Part shown: positions 44,951 through 52,803 of the stretch, one piece after another | Position numbering within the stretch: the first letter of the stretch is position 1 | Layout: each line of letters starts with the position of its first letter | Source: JBHYDC01 sp051861205 | GTDB taxonomy: Bacteria > Pseudomonadota > Alphaproteobacteria > Rhizobiales > Pleomorphomonadaceae | Assembly: GCA_051861205.1 (NCBI GenBank) | Contig: JBHYDC010000013.1 | Coordinates: 1-64,000 of the forward strand | Direction of reading: 5' to 3' | DNA: 64,000 nt | The notes under the pieces: model-generated | The model's database searches: none | What the model saw: the letters and a program-made list of their open reading frames with translations, nothing else | What the model was told of the DNA's origin: nothing | Translations under genes and position numbers: made by a program

Positions 44951-45138
44951 CGCCCGGCCTCGAAAACGCCGGCCGGTTCCACCGCATCGTCAAGCGGGAA
45001 CGACAGCACCAGCGCCGCCATGCGGGCGGCGATCGCCACATTGTTCACGACCCCCGGCCGCCATGCCGGATCGATATCGAGATCCACCACGGTTTCCATG
45101 TGGGCGACATGGGCCGCTGCGTCGAAATTCTCGGTCAT
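44947..45138 (-). CDS. atzG: AtzG, GatC-like partner of AtzE (DUF4089)
   Basis: A 63-residue helical protein of the DUF4089/AtzG family, a remnant of the GatC subunit of tRNA amidotransferase that wraps around AtzE and is needed for its stability. Recognisable elements are the two-helix pattern MTENFDAAAHVAHMETVVDLDI and VNNVAIAARMAALVLSFPLDD, then EPA-x-VF near the C-terminus. A strong GGGAGGG lies before ATG 45138. The stop overlaps the atzE start. Confidence 0.88.
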   Translation of the reverse strand: MTENFDAAAHVAHMETVVDLDIDPAWRPGVVNNVAIAARMAALVLSFPLDDAVEPAGVFEAGR

Positions 45139-45140
45139 TA

Positions 45141-45812
45141 TCAAGCCCTCCCGGACGCGGCTTGCGCCAGCGCTGCGAAGGGCGCCGTCCATCCGACGAT
45201 CGCTCCTTGCGCGCGGACCATCTCCAATGTGGCATCCTTGAAGCTCTGAAAATAGCTCTCTGTGGCGTCTTCTATGAGGAGATTCTGGTAGCCGCGATCA
45301 TTTGCCTCCCGCATCGTAGTCTGCACGCAGACCTCGGTCGTCACACCGGCGAAAACGAGGTGGGTGATGCCCTTCTTTTGCAGGATCTCCCCTAGCGGCG
45401 TCGCGTAGAACGCGCCCTTGCCCGGCTTGTCGATCACGATCTCGCCGGCCTGCGGCAACAGCGCATCGATGATTTCCGCCCCTGGCTCACCGCGAATGAG
45501 AATGCGGCCCATCGCCCCCTCGTCGCCGATGCGCAGGCTGGGCTTGCCCCGCTCGCGCTTTGCGGGCGGACAATCGGAGAGGTCCGGCGCATGATTCTCG
45601 CGGGTGTGAACGATCATCCAGCCGTTGTCGCGAAAGAGCGTCAGGAGATCAAGCACGGTCGGCACGATCGCCGCCAGCCGCGACACGTCATTGCCGAGCG
45701 TCTCGCCGAAGCCGCCCGGCTCGATGAAATCGCGCTGCATGTCGATCACCACGAGCGCAACGCGATCGGGCGGAAAGCTGAAGGCATAAGGCTCGGCGGC
45801 AACGGTGATCAT
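45141..45812 (-). CDS. Cysteine hydrolase (isochorismatase-like), paralogue of BiuH
   Basis: A 223-residue isochorismatase-fold hydrolase. The triad is Asp24 (VVIDMQRDF), Lys129 (VIDKPGKG) and Cys162 (TTEVCVQTT), with the cis-peptide VTTE before it. It shares the DKPGKG, MREANDRG and long acidic-loop features with the BiuH protein encoded at 47368-48099 but diverges in the lid. Ureidoacrylate/peroxyureidoacrylate, N-carbamoyl or biuret-like substrates are all possible. It ends 2 bp before the start codon of atzG and follows the ATPase gene by 23 bp. Confidence 0.85.
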   Translation of the reverse strand: MITVAAEPYAFSFPPDRVALVVIDMQRDFIEPGGFGETLGNDVSRLAAIVPTVLDLLTLFRDNGWMIVHTRENHAPDLSDCPPAKRERGKPSLRIGDEGAMGRILIRGEPGAEIIDALLPQAGEIVIDKPGKGAFYATPLGEILQKKGITHLVFAGVTTEVCVQTTMREANDRGYQNLLIEDATESYFQSFKDATLEMVRAQGAIVGWTAPFAALAQAASGRA

Positions 45813-45835
45813 GACATTATTCCAGGTTGCATTCG

Positions 45836-47371
45836 CTAATGGTGCCCGGCCATATACTGCCCGATCGTATTGCGGTCGGTGTCGGCGGTCGGCGAGACAT
45901 AGGTGATCTTGCCCTCGCTCATCACCGCCACCCGGTCCGACAATTCCAGGATTTCGTCGAGATCCTCGGATACCAAAAGCACCGCCGCGCCCCGGTTGCG
46001 CTGATCCATGATCTGCGCGCGGATTTCCGCGATCGAGGCGAAATCCAACCCGAAGCACGGATTGGCGACGATCAGCACATCGACCTCGCTGGAAAGCTCC
46101 CGCGCCAGAATCGCGCGCTGCACGTTGCCGCCGGAGAGGTTCTGGATCGGCTCGTCCGGGCCGGGCGTCTTCACCCGGTAGGCGGCGATCAGTTCCTTGG
46201 CCTTGGCGCGGATGGGACCGGGCGACAGCCAGCCCCACAGCGACGACATCGGCGGCTGATCGAAGGAGCGGAAAGCCAAGTTTTCCGCCACCGTCATACG
46301 CGGCACGGCGGCGTTTTTCAGCGGTTCTTCCGGCAAGCCGTAGACCTTGAAGCGGGCCATCTTTTCCCGCTCCGGCTCATAGGGCTGATCCTTGACGAAA
46401 ATCCGCCCATCGAACAACGGCCGCTGACCGGACAGGCATTCGATCAATTCCGACTGCCCATTCCCCGAAACGCCGGCAATGCCGACGATTTCGCCCGCAT
46501 GAACCTTGAGGTTCACAGACTCGATCGCCCGCGTGCCCTCGTCATCGTCGGCATAGAGCCCGGCCAATTCGAGCACCGTCAGCTTGTTTTCAAAGGTCTT
46601 CCGAGCGGCCCGCTCGCGCAGCTTCATGTCGCCGATCATCATCTGACTCATGGCGCCCACGGTCAGCGTCTTGGCGGGTGCCGAGCCCACGAAGGCGCCC
46701 TTGCGCAGCACCGTCACATCATCGGCGAAGGCGGTCACTTCGCGGAACTTGTGGCTGATCATGAGGATGGTCAGATCGCCGCGATCGGTCATGCCGCGCA
46801 GAAGACCCAGGATTTCGTCGGCCTCCTGCGGGGTCAGAACGGAGGTCGGCTCGTCCAGGATCAGGAACCGCTGATCGAGATAAAGCTGCTTGAGGATTTC
46901 CAGCTTCTGCTTCTCGCCCGCCGCCAAGCTTGAAACCGGAACGTCGAGCGGAACCCGGAACGGCATGGTGTCGAAAAGCTCGTCCAGCCGCCGCTTCTCG
47001 GCCTTCCAGTCGATCACGGCCGGCACATCCGCCCGCGCGATCACGAGGTTTTCCGTCGCCGTCAGCGAGGGCACCAGCGTGAAATGCTGATAGACCATGC
47101 CGATACCAAGCGCACGCGCCGCCTTCGGGTTCGGGATCTGCACCTCCGCCCCGTTCACGAGCACGCTGCCGCGTGTCGGCTGATAGAAACCCATCACGCA
47201 TTTGACGAGCGTGGACTTTCCTGCCCCGTTTTCGCCCAGCAGCGCATGGAACGAGCCCGGCCTTACCTTGATCGACACGTCGTCGAGCGCGGTTAGCGAT
47301 CCGAAGATCTTCGTCATGCCGATCGTTTCAAGCCCGATCGCGTGAGACTTTGAGGTTTCGAGCGCGCTCAT
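45836..47371 (-). CDS. ABC transporter double ATP-binding protein (BMP-type nucleoside/ureide importer)
   Basis: A 511-residue protein with two fused ATPase domains. The first has Walker A GENGAGKS, LAAGEKQKLEI as signature and FLILDEPTSVLTP. The second has the degenerate Walker A GVSGNGQS and LSGGNVQRAILARELS, with ANPCFGLD in place of the usual DEPT. This is the usual asymmetry of the sugar/purine-nucleoside class (YufO-like). It energises the two permeases encoded upstream in the cluster. Its start overlaps the biuH stop (ATGA). Confidence 0.9.
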   Translation of the reverse strand: MSALETSKSHAIGLETIGMTKIFGSLTALDDVSIKVRPGSFHALLGENGAGKSTLVKCVMGFYQPTRGSVLVNGAEVQIPNPKAARALGIGMVYQHFTLVPSLTATENLVIARADVPAVIDWKAEKRRLDELFDTMPFRVPLDVPVSSLAAGEKQKLEILKQLYLDQRFLILDEPTSVLTPQEADEILGLLRGMTDRGDLTILMISHKFREVTAFADDVTVLRKGAFVGSAPAKTLTVGAMSQMMIGDMKLRERAARKTFENKLTVLELAGLYADDDEGTRAIESVNLKVHAGEIVGIAGVSGNGQSELIECLSGQRPLFDGRIFVKDQPYEPEREKMARFKVYGLPEEPLKNAAVPRMTVAENLAFRSFDQPPMSSLWGWLSPGPIRAKAKELIAAYRVKTPGPDEPIQNLSGGNVQRAILARELSSEVDVLIVANPCFGLDFASIAEIRAQIMDQRNRGAAVLLVSEDLDEILELSDRVAVMSEGKITYVSPTADTDRNTIGQYMAGHH

Positions 47372-48099
47372 GACGTCTCTCCGATCACCTTGAGAAGGTC
47401 GGTGCTGGTCGCGACCGCGCCGAACACCCCGCCCTGCATCTTCACCATGTCGATCGCGGCCAGATGGTTGGCGTGCTTGGTCGCCCCGCAGCAGTCTTCC
47501 AGGATCAGGCATTCAAAGCCGCGATCGTTGGCCTCGCGCATGGTCGTGTGCACGCAAACGTCGGTGGTGATGCCGGTCAGGATCAGGTTGCGGATGCCCT
47601 TCAGGCGCAGGATCATCTCCAGATCGGTCGCACAGAACGAGCCCTTGCCCGGCTTGTCGATGATGGTTTCGCCGGCCAGCGGCGCGAGTTCGGGAATGAT
47701 TTCCCAGCCCCGCTCGCCGCGCACCAGGATCCGCCCCGCAGGTCCCTGATCGCCGATCCCCGCACCGATCCGCTGCGACCGCCAGCGCTTGTTGGCCGGA
47801 AGGTCGGAAAGATCCAGCCGGTGCCCCTCGCGGGTATGGATGATCATATAGCCCGCCCGCCGCATCGCGCCCATCACCGCGCGGATCGGCTCGATCGGCG
47901 CGCGCGTCAGCGACAGGTCATAGCCCATGCAATCGACGTAGCCGCCCGGCCCACAGAAATCCGTCTGCATGTCGATCACGATCAGCGCCGTGTTATCCGG
48001 CCTCAGATCGCCGTCATAGGGCCACGCATAGGGGTCCGACGCGACGGTGAGCGGGTTCGCAACGAGGCTACCGGCGATGCGTTCATCAAGGCTGGTCAT
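47368..48099 (-). CDS. biuH: Biuret amidohydrolase BiuH
   Basis: A 243-residue cysteine hydrolase that deaminates biuret to allophanate. Triad residues Asp43 (IVIDMQTDF), Lys149 (IIDKPGKG) and Cys182 (TTDVCVHTT) have the same spacing as Asp36/Lys142/Cys175 of the Rhizobium leguminosarum enzyme. Long stretches are recalled as near-identical to it (PYAWPYDGDLRPDNTALI, LPANKRWRSQRIGAGIGD, GGVFGAV). That comparison is from memory, not from an alignment run. It sits 61 bp after the formamidase gene and overlaps the ATPase start. Its product is the AtzF substrate. Confidence 0.9.
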   Translation of the reverse strand: MTSLDERIAGSLVANPLTVASDPYAWPYDGDLRPDNTALIVIDMQTDFCGPGGYVDCMGYDLSLTRAPIEPIRAVMGAMRRAGYMIIHTREGHRLDLSDLPANKRWRSQRIGAGIGDQGPAGRILVRGERGWEIIPELAPLAGETIIDKPGKGSFCATDLEMILRLKGIRNLILTGITTDVCVHTTMREANDRGFECLILEDCCGATKHANHLAAIDMVKMQGGVFGAVATSTDLLKVIGETS

Positions 48100-48160
48100 G
48101 CGGGCGTCCGAAGGGTGAAGAGGTGAGCGCGGCCGGTGAAATCAAAGCCCTGCATGGCCT

Positions 48161-49180
48161 TCACTCCGCCGCGGTCTTGAGCGCGCTCTCGCCATAGCGG
48201 CGGGTTGGCGCGGGGAAGCCGCAAGAGGTGCCGTCGGTGACCTTGACGGTATCTTCCCAAGGCAGCCGGTAGGTTCCAGCCACCATGTCCTTCATGAAGG
48301 TGTAGGGGCAGTCCATCGCGCCGCCTTGGACCGCGACATAGCCGCGATGCCAGAGTTGATAGGGGTTGTTCTCCACCCCCCAGCCCGCCCGCGCTTCCCG
48401 CACAAGGTCCGGCCGAACTTCGGCGGTAATGATCTCGTCGGCCCGGCCTGTGGTGCCGTGAGCGATGACGGTGCCGTCGAAATTGACGATCATGCCCTCG
48501 CCCATGGAATCGAACGATCCGTCGGACCCGCACATGCAAACATTGGCGGTGATCATCAGATTTTGGAACGCGTTCGCCTGATTGGTGAAGCGCCAGGACT
48601 GCCGGATCGGCGCGGTATAGCCTGCCGTGCGCAGCATAATCTCGGCGCCCTTGTAGGCACACTCGCGCGCCATCTCGGGGAACATGCCGTCGTGGCAGAT
48701 GATGAGTGCGATCTTGGCGCCCTTCGGCCCCTCGATGACCGGAATGCCGACGTCGCCCGGCTCCCAAGGCTCGACCGGAACCCAAGGATGCAGCTTGCGG
48801 TAATAGAGCTTGATCTCGCCCTGGTCGTCGATGATGAGGCCGGTGTTCCAGGGATAACCGTCCGGGTTGAACTCCATGATGGAGAAGCAGCCCCAGATGC
48901 GGTTATCCACGCAGGCCTTCTTGAAGGCCGCAACTTCGGGCCCGTCGAGCCGGCACATGATGGCCGGATTGGTGTCCATCGAAAGGCCGTGCAGGGCGTA
49001 TTCGGGGAAAACCACAAGGTCCATCGTGCCGAGATTGCGCCGCGCCTTGGCGACCATGGAAACGATCTTGGCCGTCTGCGCCGCCAGATCTTCCGGCGTC
49101 ACGACCACGGGCAATTGCAGTTGCACAAGGCCGATAACAACGCCGTTGTCCGACTTGTTGAGCCCGCCAAGACCATTCAT
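48161..49180 (-). CDS. Formamidase (nitrilase superfamily)
   Basis: A 339-residue nitrilase-fold amidase that hydrolyses formamide to formate and ammonia. Glu60 (FPEY), Lys129 (YYRKL) and Cys162 (ICHDG) form the triad, with the formamidase-typical SIMEFNPDG, NTGLIIDDQGEI, KLHPWVPVEPWEPGD and YPFTFMKD-like C-terminal segments. It is closest to the AmiF formamidases, less so to aliphatic amidase AmiE. A perfect AAGGAGGT with 7-nt spacing precedes ATG 49180, the strongest ribosome-binding site seen in the window. It may act on formamide made from the imported compound or use another short amide. Confidence 0.87.
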   Translation of the reverse strand: MNGLGGLNKSDNGVVIGLVQLQLPVVVTPEDLAAQTAKIVSMVAKARRNLGTMDLVVFPEYALHGLSMDTNPAIMCRLDGPEVAAFKKACVDNRIWGCFSIMEFNPDGYPWNTGLIIDDQGEIKLYYRKLHPWVPVEPWEPGDVGIPVIEGPKGAKIALIICHDGMFPEMARECAYKGAEIMLRTAGYTAPIRQSWRFTNQANAFQNLMITANVCMCGSDGSFDSMGEGMIVNFDGTVIAHGTTGRADEIITAEVRPDLVREARAGWGVENNPYQLWHRGYVAVQGGAMDCPYTFMKDMVAGTYRLPWEDTVKVTDGTSCGFPAPTRRYGESALKTAAE

Positions 49181-49242
49181 TGAGGGTACCTCCTTTCCAC
49201 ACATGCAAGGCCCGGCGCGCCGTGGGCACCGGAGCAGCTAGA

Positions 49243-50163
49243 TCACTTCGCGATCGACAACTCGCCGGGTGCGCCCTTCAGGCTGCGCTTGGGCGAAATT
49301 GAAAGGATCATGATGATAAGCGTGAGCGCATAGGGCGCCGCGTTGAAGAAATGATAGCCGCGCGTGATCCCGATCGACTGAAGCGCGGGCCCGAGCGCAC
49401 CGGCCGCCCCGAACAAAAGGGCCGCGCCGAAACAGGCAAGCGGATTCCAGCGCGCGAAAATCACCAGCGCCACCGCCATCAGCCCCTGCCCGGACGAAAG
49501 CCCCTCCGTCCAGGAACCGGGGTAATAGAGCGACAAGAACGCGCCGCCCGCCCCCGCCAGAAATCCACCGGCTGCCGTGGCCAGGAAGCGCACGAGATCC
49601 ACGTTGATGCCAAGCGCCAGCGCCGCTGGCGCGCTATCGCCGGTCGTGCGCACGATCAAACCGATCCGCGTATTGCGGAACCCCCACCACAGGAACACCG
49701 CCAGCGCGATGCCGATCAGGAACAGCGGATTTACGTCGAGCGCCTGCCGCAGCAGCGGATCTTCGGTCCAGAACCCCAGCGGGATGGAAGGTAGGCGCGG
49801 CGCAACGGGCTGGATGTAGGCTTTGCCGAAAAAGAACGCGAGCCCGGTGCCGAACAGCATCATCGCAATGCCGATGGCGATGTCGTTGACGCCTTTCAGC
49901 TTGCAAATCGCGCCGTGCAGCGCCCCGAATGCGACGCCCGAGAGCCCCGCAACGAACACGCCGAGCCAGGGACTCCCGGTGTTATAGGCCGTGGCGTAGG
50001 CCGCCATCGCGCCGAACACCAGCGTGCCCTCCAGCCCCAGATTGATGCGCCCGGATTTCTCCGTCAGCGTTTCGCCGAGTGAGACGAACAGGAACGGCGT
50101 GGACACGCGGATCGCGCCGGCCAGCATCGCGAGAAGTACGGTTGAAAAACCGACGTCTTCCAT
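49243..50163 (-). CDS. BMP-type ABC transporter permease (second permease)
   Basis: A 306-residue permease with about eight to ten hydrophobic segments, of the branched-chain/monosaccharide-type family found in nucleoside importers (YufQ-like). Typical segments are TPFLFVSLGETLTEKSGRINLGLEGTL, LKGVNDIAIGIAMMLFG and SSGQGLMAVALVIFARWNPLACFGAALLFG. It begins 1 bp after the stop codon of the first permease and is transcribed with it. Confidence 0.88.
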   Translation of the reverse strand: MEDVGFSTVLLAMLAGAIRVSTPFLFVSLGETLTEKSGRINLGLEGTLVFGAMAAYATAYNTGSPWLGVFVAGLSGVAFGALHGAICKLKGVNDIAIGIAMMLFGTGLAFFFGKAYIQPVAPRLPSIPLGFWTEDPLLRQALDVNPLFLIGIALAVFLWWGFRNTRIGLIVRTTGDSAPAALALGINVDLVRFLATAAGGFLAGAGGAFLSLYYPGSWTEGLSSGQGLMAVALVIFARWNPLACFGAALLFGAAGALGPALQSIGITRGYHFFNAAPYALTLIIMILSISPKRSLKGAPGELSIAK

Positions 50164-50164
50164 C

Positions 50165-51262
50165 TCACGCCCCCTTGGCTTTGAAGATCGCGAACCGGCC
50201 GTAGAGCGTCTCGGACACGAGTAGCACCACGAACATCAGCCCCTGAAGCACGAGCACCGTTGCATCCGGCAGATCCAACCGCCGCTGCACCAGCCCACCC
50301 GCCGCGTCGATACCGCCGAGCAAAATGGCAACCGGAATGATCGCGATCGGATTGTGACGCGCGAGGAACGACACCAAAATGCCCGTGAAGCCGTATCCGG
50401 CGATGAGCGAGGCATTCGCCTTGCCGTGGATGGCCGCGACCTCGAAAAATCCGGCGAGCCCCGCGAAAGCGCCTGCGAGCGCAGTGGAAACCAGCACCAG
50501 CTTGCCCACCGGCAGCCCTTGCGCCAGCGCCGCCCGCACGTTTCCGCCGGTAATGCGCGCGGCAAAGCCAAAGGTGGTGCGGTTCATCAGCACCCATGTT
50601 CCGATACAGGCAATCACGCCCACCACCAGGCCCCAGTGAACCGACGTACCGGGGATCGGCCCGATCATGTTCTCCGGCCCGATCGGCATGGTGGATGGCT
50701 TATTCGGGTCGGAGGGATCGCGCAGCGCGCCCTCGACGAAGAAATTCAAAATGGAAAAGGCGATGTAGGTGAGAAGCAGCGACGAAATCGTCTCGTTGAT
50801 GCCCCGGAAATGGCGGAGATACCCCACGAAGCCGATCCAAACCGCACCAGCCGCCGCCCCCGCGGCCGCCATCACCAGGAGCGTCAATGGCGAGGGAGAC
50901 CATGCCACCATAGGGATCGCGACAACAGCAGCGGCAAAGCCGCCGAGCACCAGCGCGCCCTCGCCCCCGATCACCACCATGCCAAGCCGCGCCGGGATCG
51001 CCACGCAAAGCGCCGCAAGCACCAGCGGAGACGCGCGCACCAGCGTGTTCTGCCAAGAGAACGCCGTGCCGAAACCGCCCTTCCAGATCAGAAAGAAAAA
51101 CTCGATCGGCGATTTGCCGACGGCCAGCAGAAACAGGGAGAACAGGATCGCCGAAGCAACCAGCGCCACGAGTGGAATGACCACATATTCGGACGATCGG
51201 CGCAGCCGATCCAGAGTTTCGCCGATCGCATTGGCGGGCGCGGGTGCAGTGGTGACTGTCAT
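50165..51262 (-). CDS. BMP-type ABC transporter permease (first permease)
   Basis: A 365-residue permease (YufP-like), about ten helices with a 40-residue cytoplasmic start. It shows ARLGMVVIGGEGALVLGGF, FRGINETISSLLLTYIAF and GYGFTGILVSFLARHNPIAIIPVAILLGG, which match the nucleoside-importer permeases. ATG 51262 has GGGAGG upstream. It is separated from the binding-protein gene by 148 bp containing stem-loops. Confidence 0.88.
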   Translation of the reverse strand: MTVTTAPAPANAIGETLDRLRRSSEYVVIPLVALVASAILFSLFLLAVGKSPIEFFFLIWKGGFGTAFSWQNTLVRASPLVLAALCVAIPARLGMVVIGGEGALVLGGFAAAVVAIPMVAWSPSPLTLLVMAAAGAAAGAVWIGFVGYLRHFRGINETISSLLLTYIAFSILNFFVEGALRDPSDPNKPSTMPIGPENMIGPIPGTSVHWGLVVGVIACIGTWVLMNRTTFGFAARITGGNVRAALAQGLPVGKLVLVSTALAGAFAGLAGFFEVAAIHGKANASLIAGYGFTGILVSFLARHNPIAIIPVAILLGGIDAAGGLVQRRLDLPDATVLVLQGLMFVVLLVSETLYGRFAIFKAKGA

Positions 51263-51331
51263 GCGTGGCCTCCCGGCAAATGAGTCATCTTCGCGCGGCA
51301 CCATCCGCTATCAGTCACGACCACGCCATCC

Positions 51332-51346
51332 ACCCCTTTTTGGGGT
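51332..51346 (-). terminator. Hairpin between binding-protein and permease genes
   Basis: ACCCC-AAAAA-GGGGT (minus strand) lies in a 148-bp gap that also contains a longer, imperfect GC-rich stem nearer the stop codon of the binding-protein gene. As in the dpp operon, this probably lowers read-through or protects the upstream message. Confidence 0.45.
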
Positions 51347-51410
51347 CAAGCCGCATCGCGGCGAAGGCGGGAAAGGGGAAACCGCCGGCTCCCCCGCCCC
51401 CGTTTCATCC

Positions 51411-52526
51411 TTAGGTGATCGAGCCGACCACGCCTTCGATCAGGTAGTCGGTCGCGTTCAGCTCGGGCGCGTAGTTGTCGAGCGAAGCGCCCGCAGCCAC
51501 CAAAGCCGTACCGTCCTGCTTGTTGATCGGGCCGACGAAGATCGGCTTGTTGGCCGTCACGTCCGCGCGCGCCGCATCGGCAGCGGCGATCGCTTCGGGC
51601 GAAGCGCCGGCGCCGTAGGCGGTGTTCTGCACGAAGTCGAGATCGAACCCGCCGCCGATGAAGTTCGGCAAGGCTTCGCCAGCCGAAAGCTTGGCCGCAT
51701 AGTCCTTGTAGATGGTTTCCCACTTGTATTCGGCGCCGGTGATGAAGCCCTTCGGCGCCAGCGGGGCCTGCGAAGCGTTATGACCGCAGGTCTTCACGCC
51801 GCGGCCTTCGGCCGTTTCGATCACGACCTTCGGGCCGTCCACGTGGCAGGTGATGACGTCGGCGCCGGCATCCACCAGGGCGTTGGTCGCCTCGGCTTCA
51901 CGAACCGGCATCGACCATTCACCGGTGAAGATCACCTGCACGGTCGCGGCCGGGTTCACCTTGCGCACGCCAAGCGCGAAGGAATTGATGTTGCGCAGCA
52001 CGGTGCCGATCGGCTTGGCGGCCACGAAGCCGAGTTTGTTCGACTTGGTGGAAAGGCCGGCGGCGATGCCGTCGACATAGTGAGCCTGATCGAGCTGGCC
52101 GAAGTAGGAGCCGGCGTTCTTCGGGTCCGCGTCGGTCCACAGCGGAGCGGCATGGCGGAACTGAACGTCCGGGTACTTCTTCGACATGTCGAGCATGAAG
52201 GGGTTGTAGTAACCGAAGGACGTCGCGAAAATCAGCTTGGCGCCGTCGAGGCTGATCATGGACTCCATCGACTGGGCGACGGCGATCGTCTCGGCAACGT
52301 TTTCTTCCTCGACCACGGTCACGCCCGGCACCTGCTTCAGGGCAGCAGCGGCAACGGCGTGAGCCTGGTTCCAACCGAAGTCGTCGCGCGCGCCGACGTA
52401 GAGGATACCGATGGTGAGGCCCTCGGCCCGTGCGGGAAGGCTGGTGAGAAGGCCCGTGGAAAGACCAAGCGCACCGGCACCGGCACCCTTGAGGAAAATA
52501 CGGCGGTCGAAGCTGCGGCTGAACAT
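51411..52526 (-). CDS. BMP family ABC transporter substrate-binding protein
   Basis: A 371-residue periplasmic binding protein of the basic-membrane-protein (Med/PnrA) family. The N-terminus has a twin-arginine signal (DRRIFLKG then a hydrophobic stretch and PARA), so it may be exported folded. The mature part opens LTIGILYVGARDDFGWNQAHA and contains ATSFGYYNPFML and the GWHC-type region KTCGHNASQAPLAPKG. Family members bind purine nucleosides or related ring compounds. AGGGGA precedes ATG 52526. First gene of the twelve-gene cluster. Confidence 0.88.
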   Translation of the reverse strand: MFSRSFDRRIFLKGAGAGALGLSTGLLTSLPARAEGLTIGILYVGARDDFGWNQAHAVAAAALKQVPGVTVVEEENVAETIAVAQSMESMISLDGAKLIFATSFGYYNPFMLDMSKKYPDVQFRHAAPLWTDADPKNAGSYFGQLDQAHYVDGIAAGLSTKSNKLGFVAAKPIGTVLRNINSFALGVRKVNPAATVQVIFTGEWSMPVREAEATNALVDAGADVITCHVDGPKVVIETAEGRGVKTCGHNASQAPLAPKGFITGAEYKWETIYKDYAAKLSAGEALPNFIGGGFDLDFVQNTAYGAGASPEAIAAADAARADVTANKPIFVGPINKQDGTALVAAGASLDNYAPELNATDYLIEGVVGSIT

Positions 52527-52727
52527 GCGTGGATCCCCTTTGTTGATCGGGCGACTGCGGATCGAGATCAGTCCGTCGTCGTCTCCCGCCCTTACCAGCA
52601 ATGCTCGTGCCAAAGCCGCCGCGTCGAACGACCTTCAAAATTCAGCTTTGTGAATCAATGCGCTAGCGCGAAAGGCCGCGAAGGAGGTCCGCTTTGCCCG
52701 GCCCTATAAGCAGTTTATGAAGCCGGG

Positions 52728-52737
52728 TTGCATACAA
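52728..52737. promoter_or_regulatory. Candidate GntR (FadR-type) operator
   Basis: TTGCATACAA (TTGTATGCAA on the minus strand) differs at one base from TTGTATACAA, a palindrome of the kind bound by FCD-type GntR regulators. It lies about 200 bp upstream of the binding-protein start, in the only long noncoding stretch (52527-52803) ahead of the cluster. The promoter itself was not located; TTATAG downstream on the same strand is a possible -10 element. Confidence 0.45.
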
Positions 52738-52803
52738 TCGCTGATGAACTGCCCATTCCACAGGCAAATTCACCGCCAGCTATGGCGCAACGGAGGGCAG
52801 TGC

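Noticed and set aside
40624..52526. A complete cyanuric acid (atzDGEHF) operon
   Set aside because: No AtzD/TrzD-type cyanuric acid hydrolase frame was found on either strand of the window.
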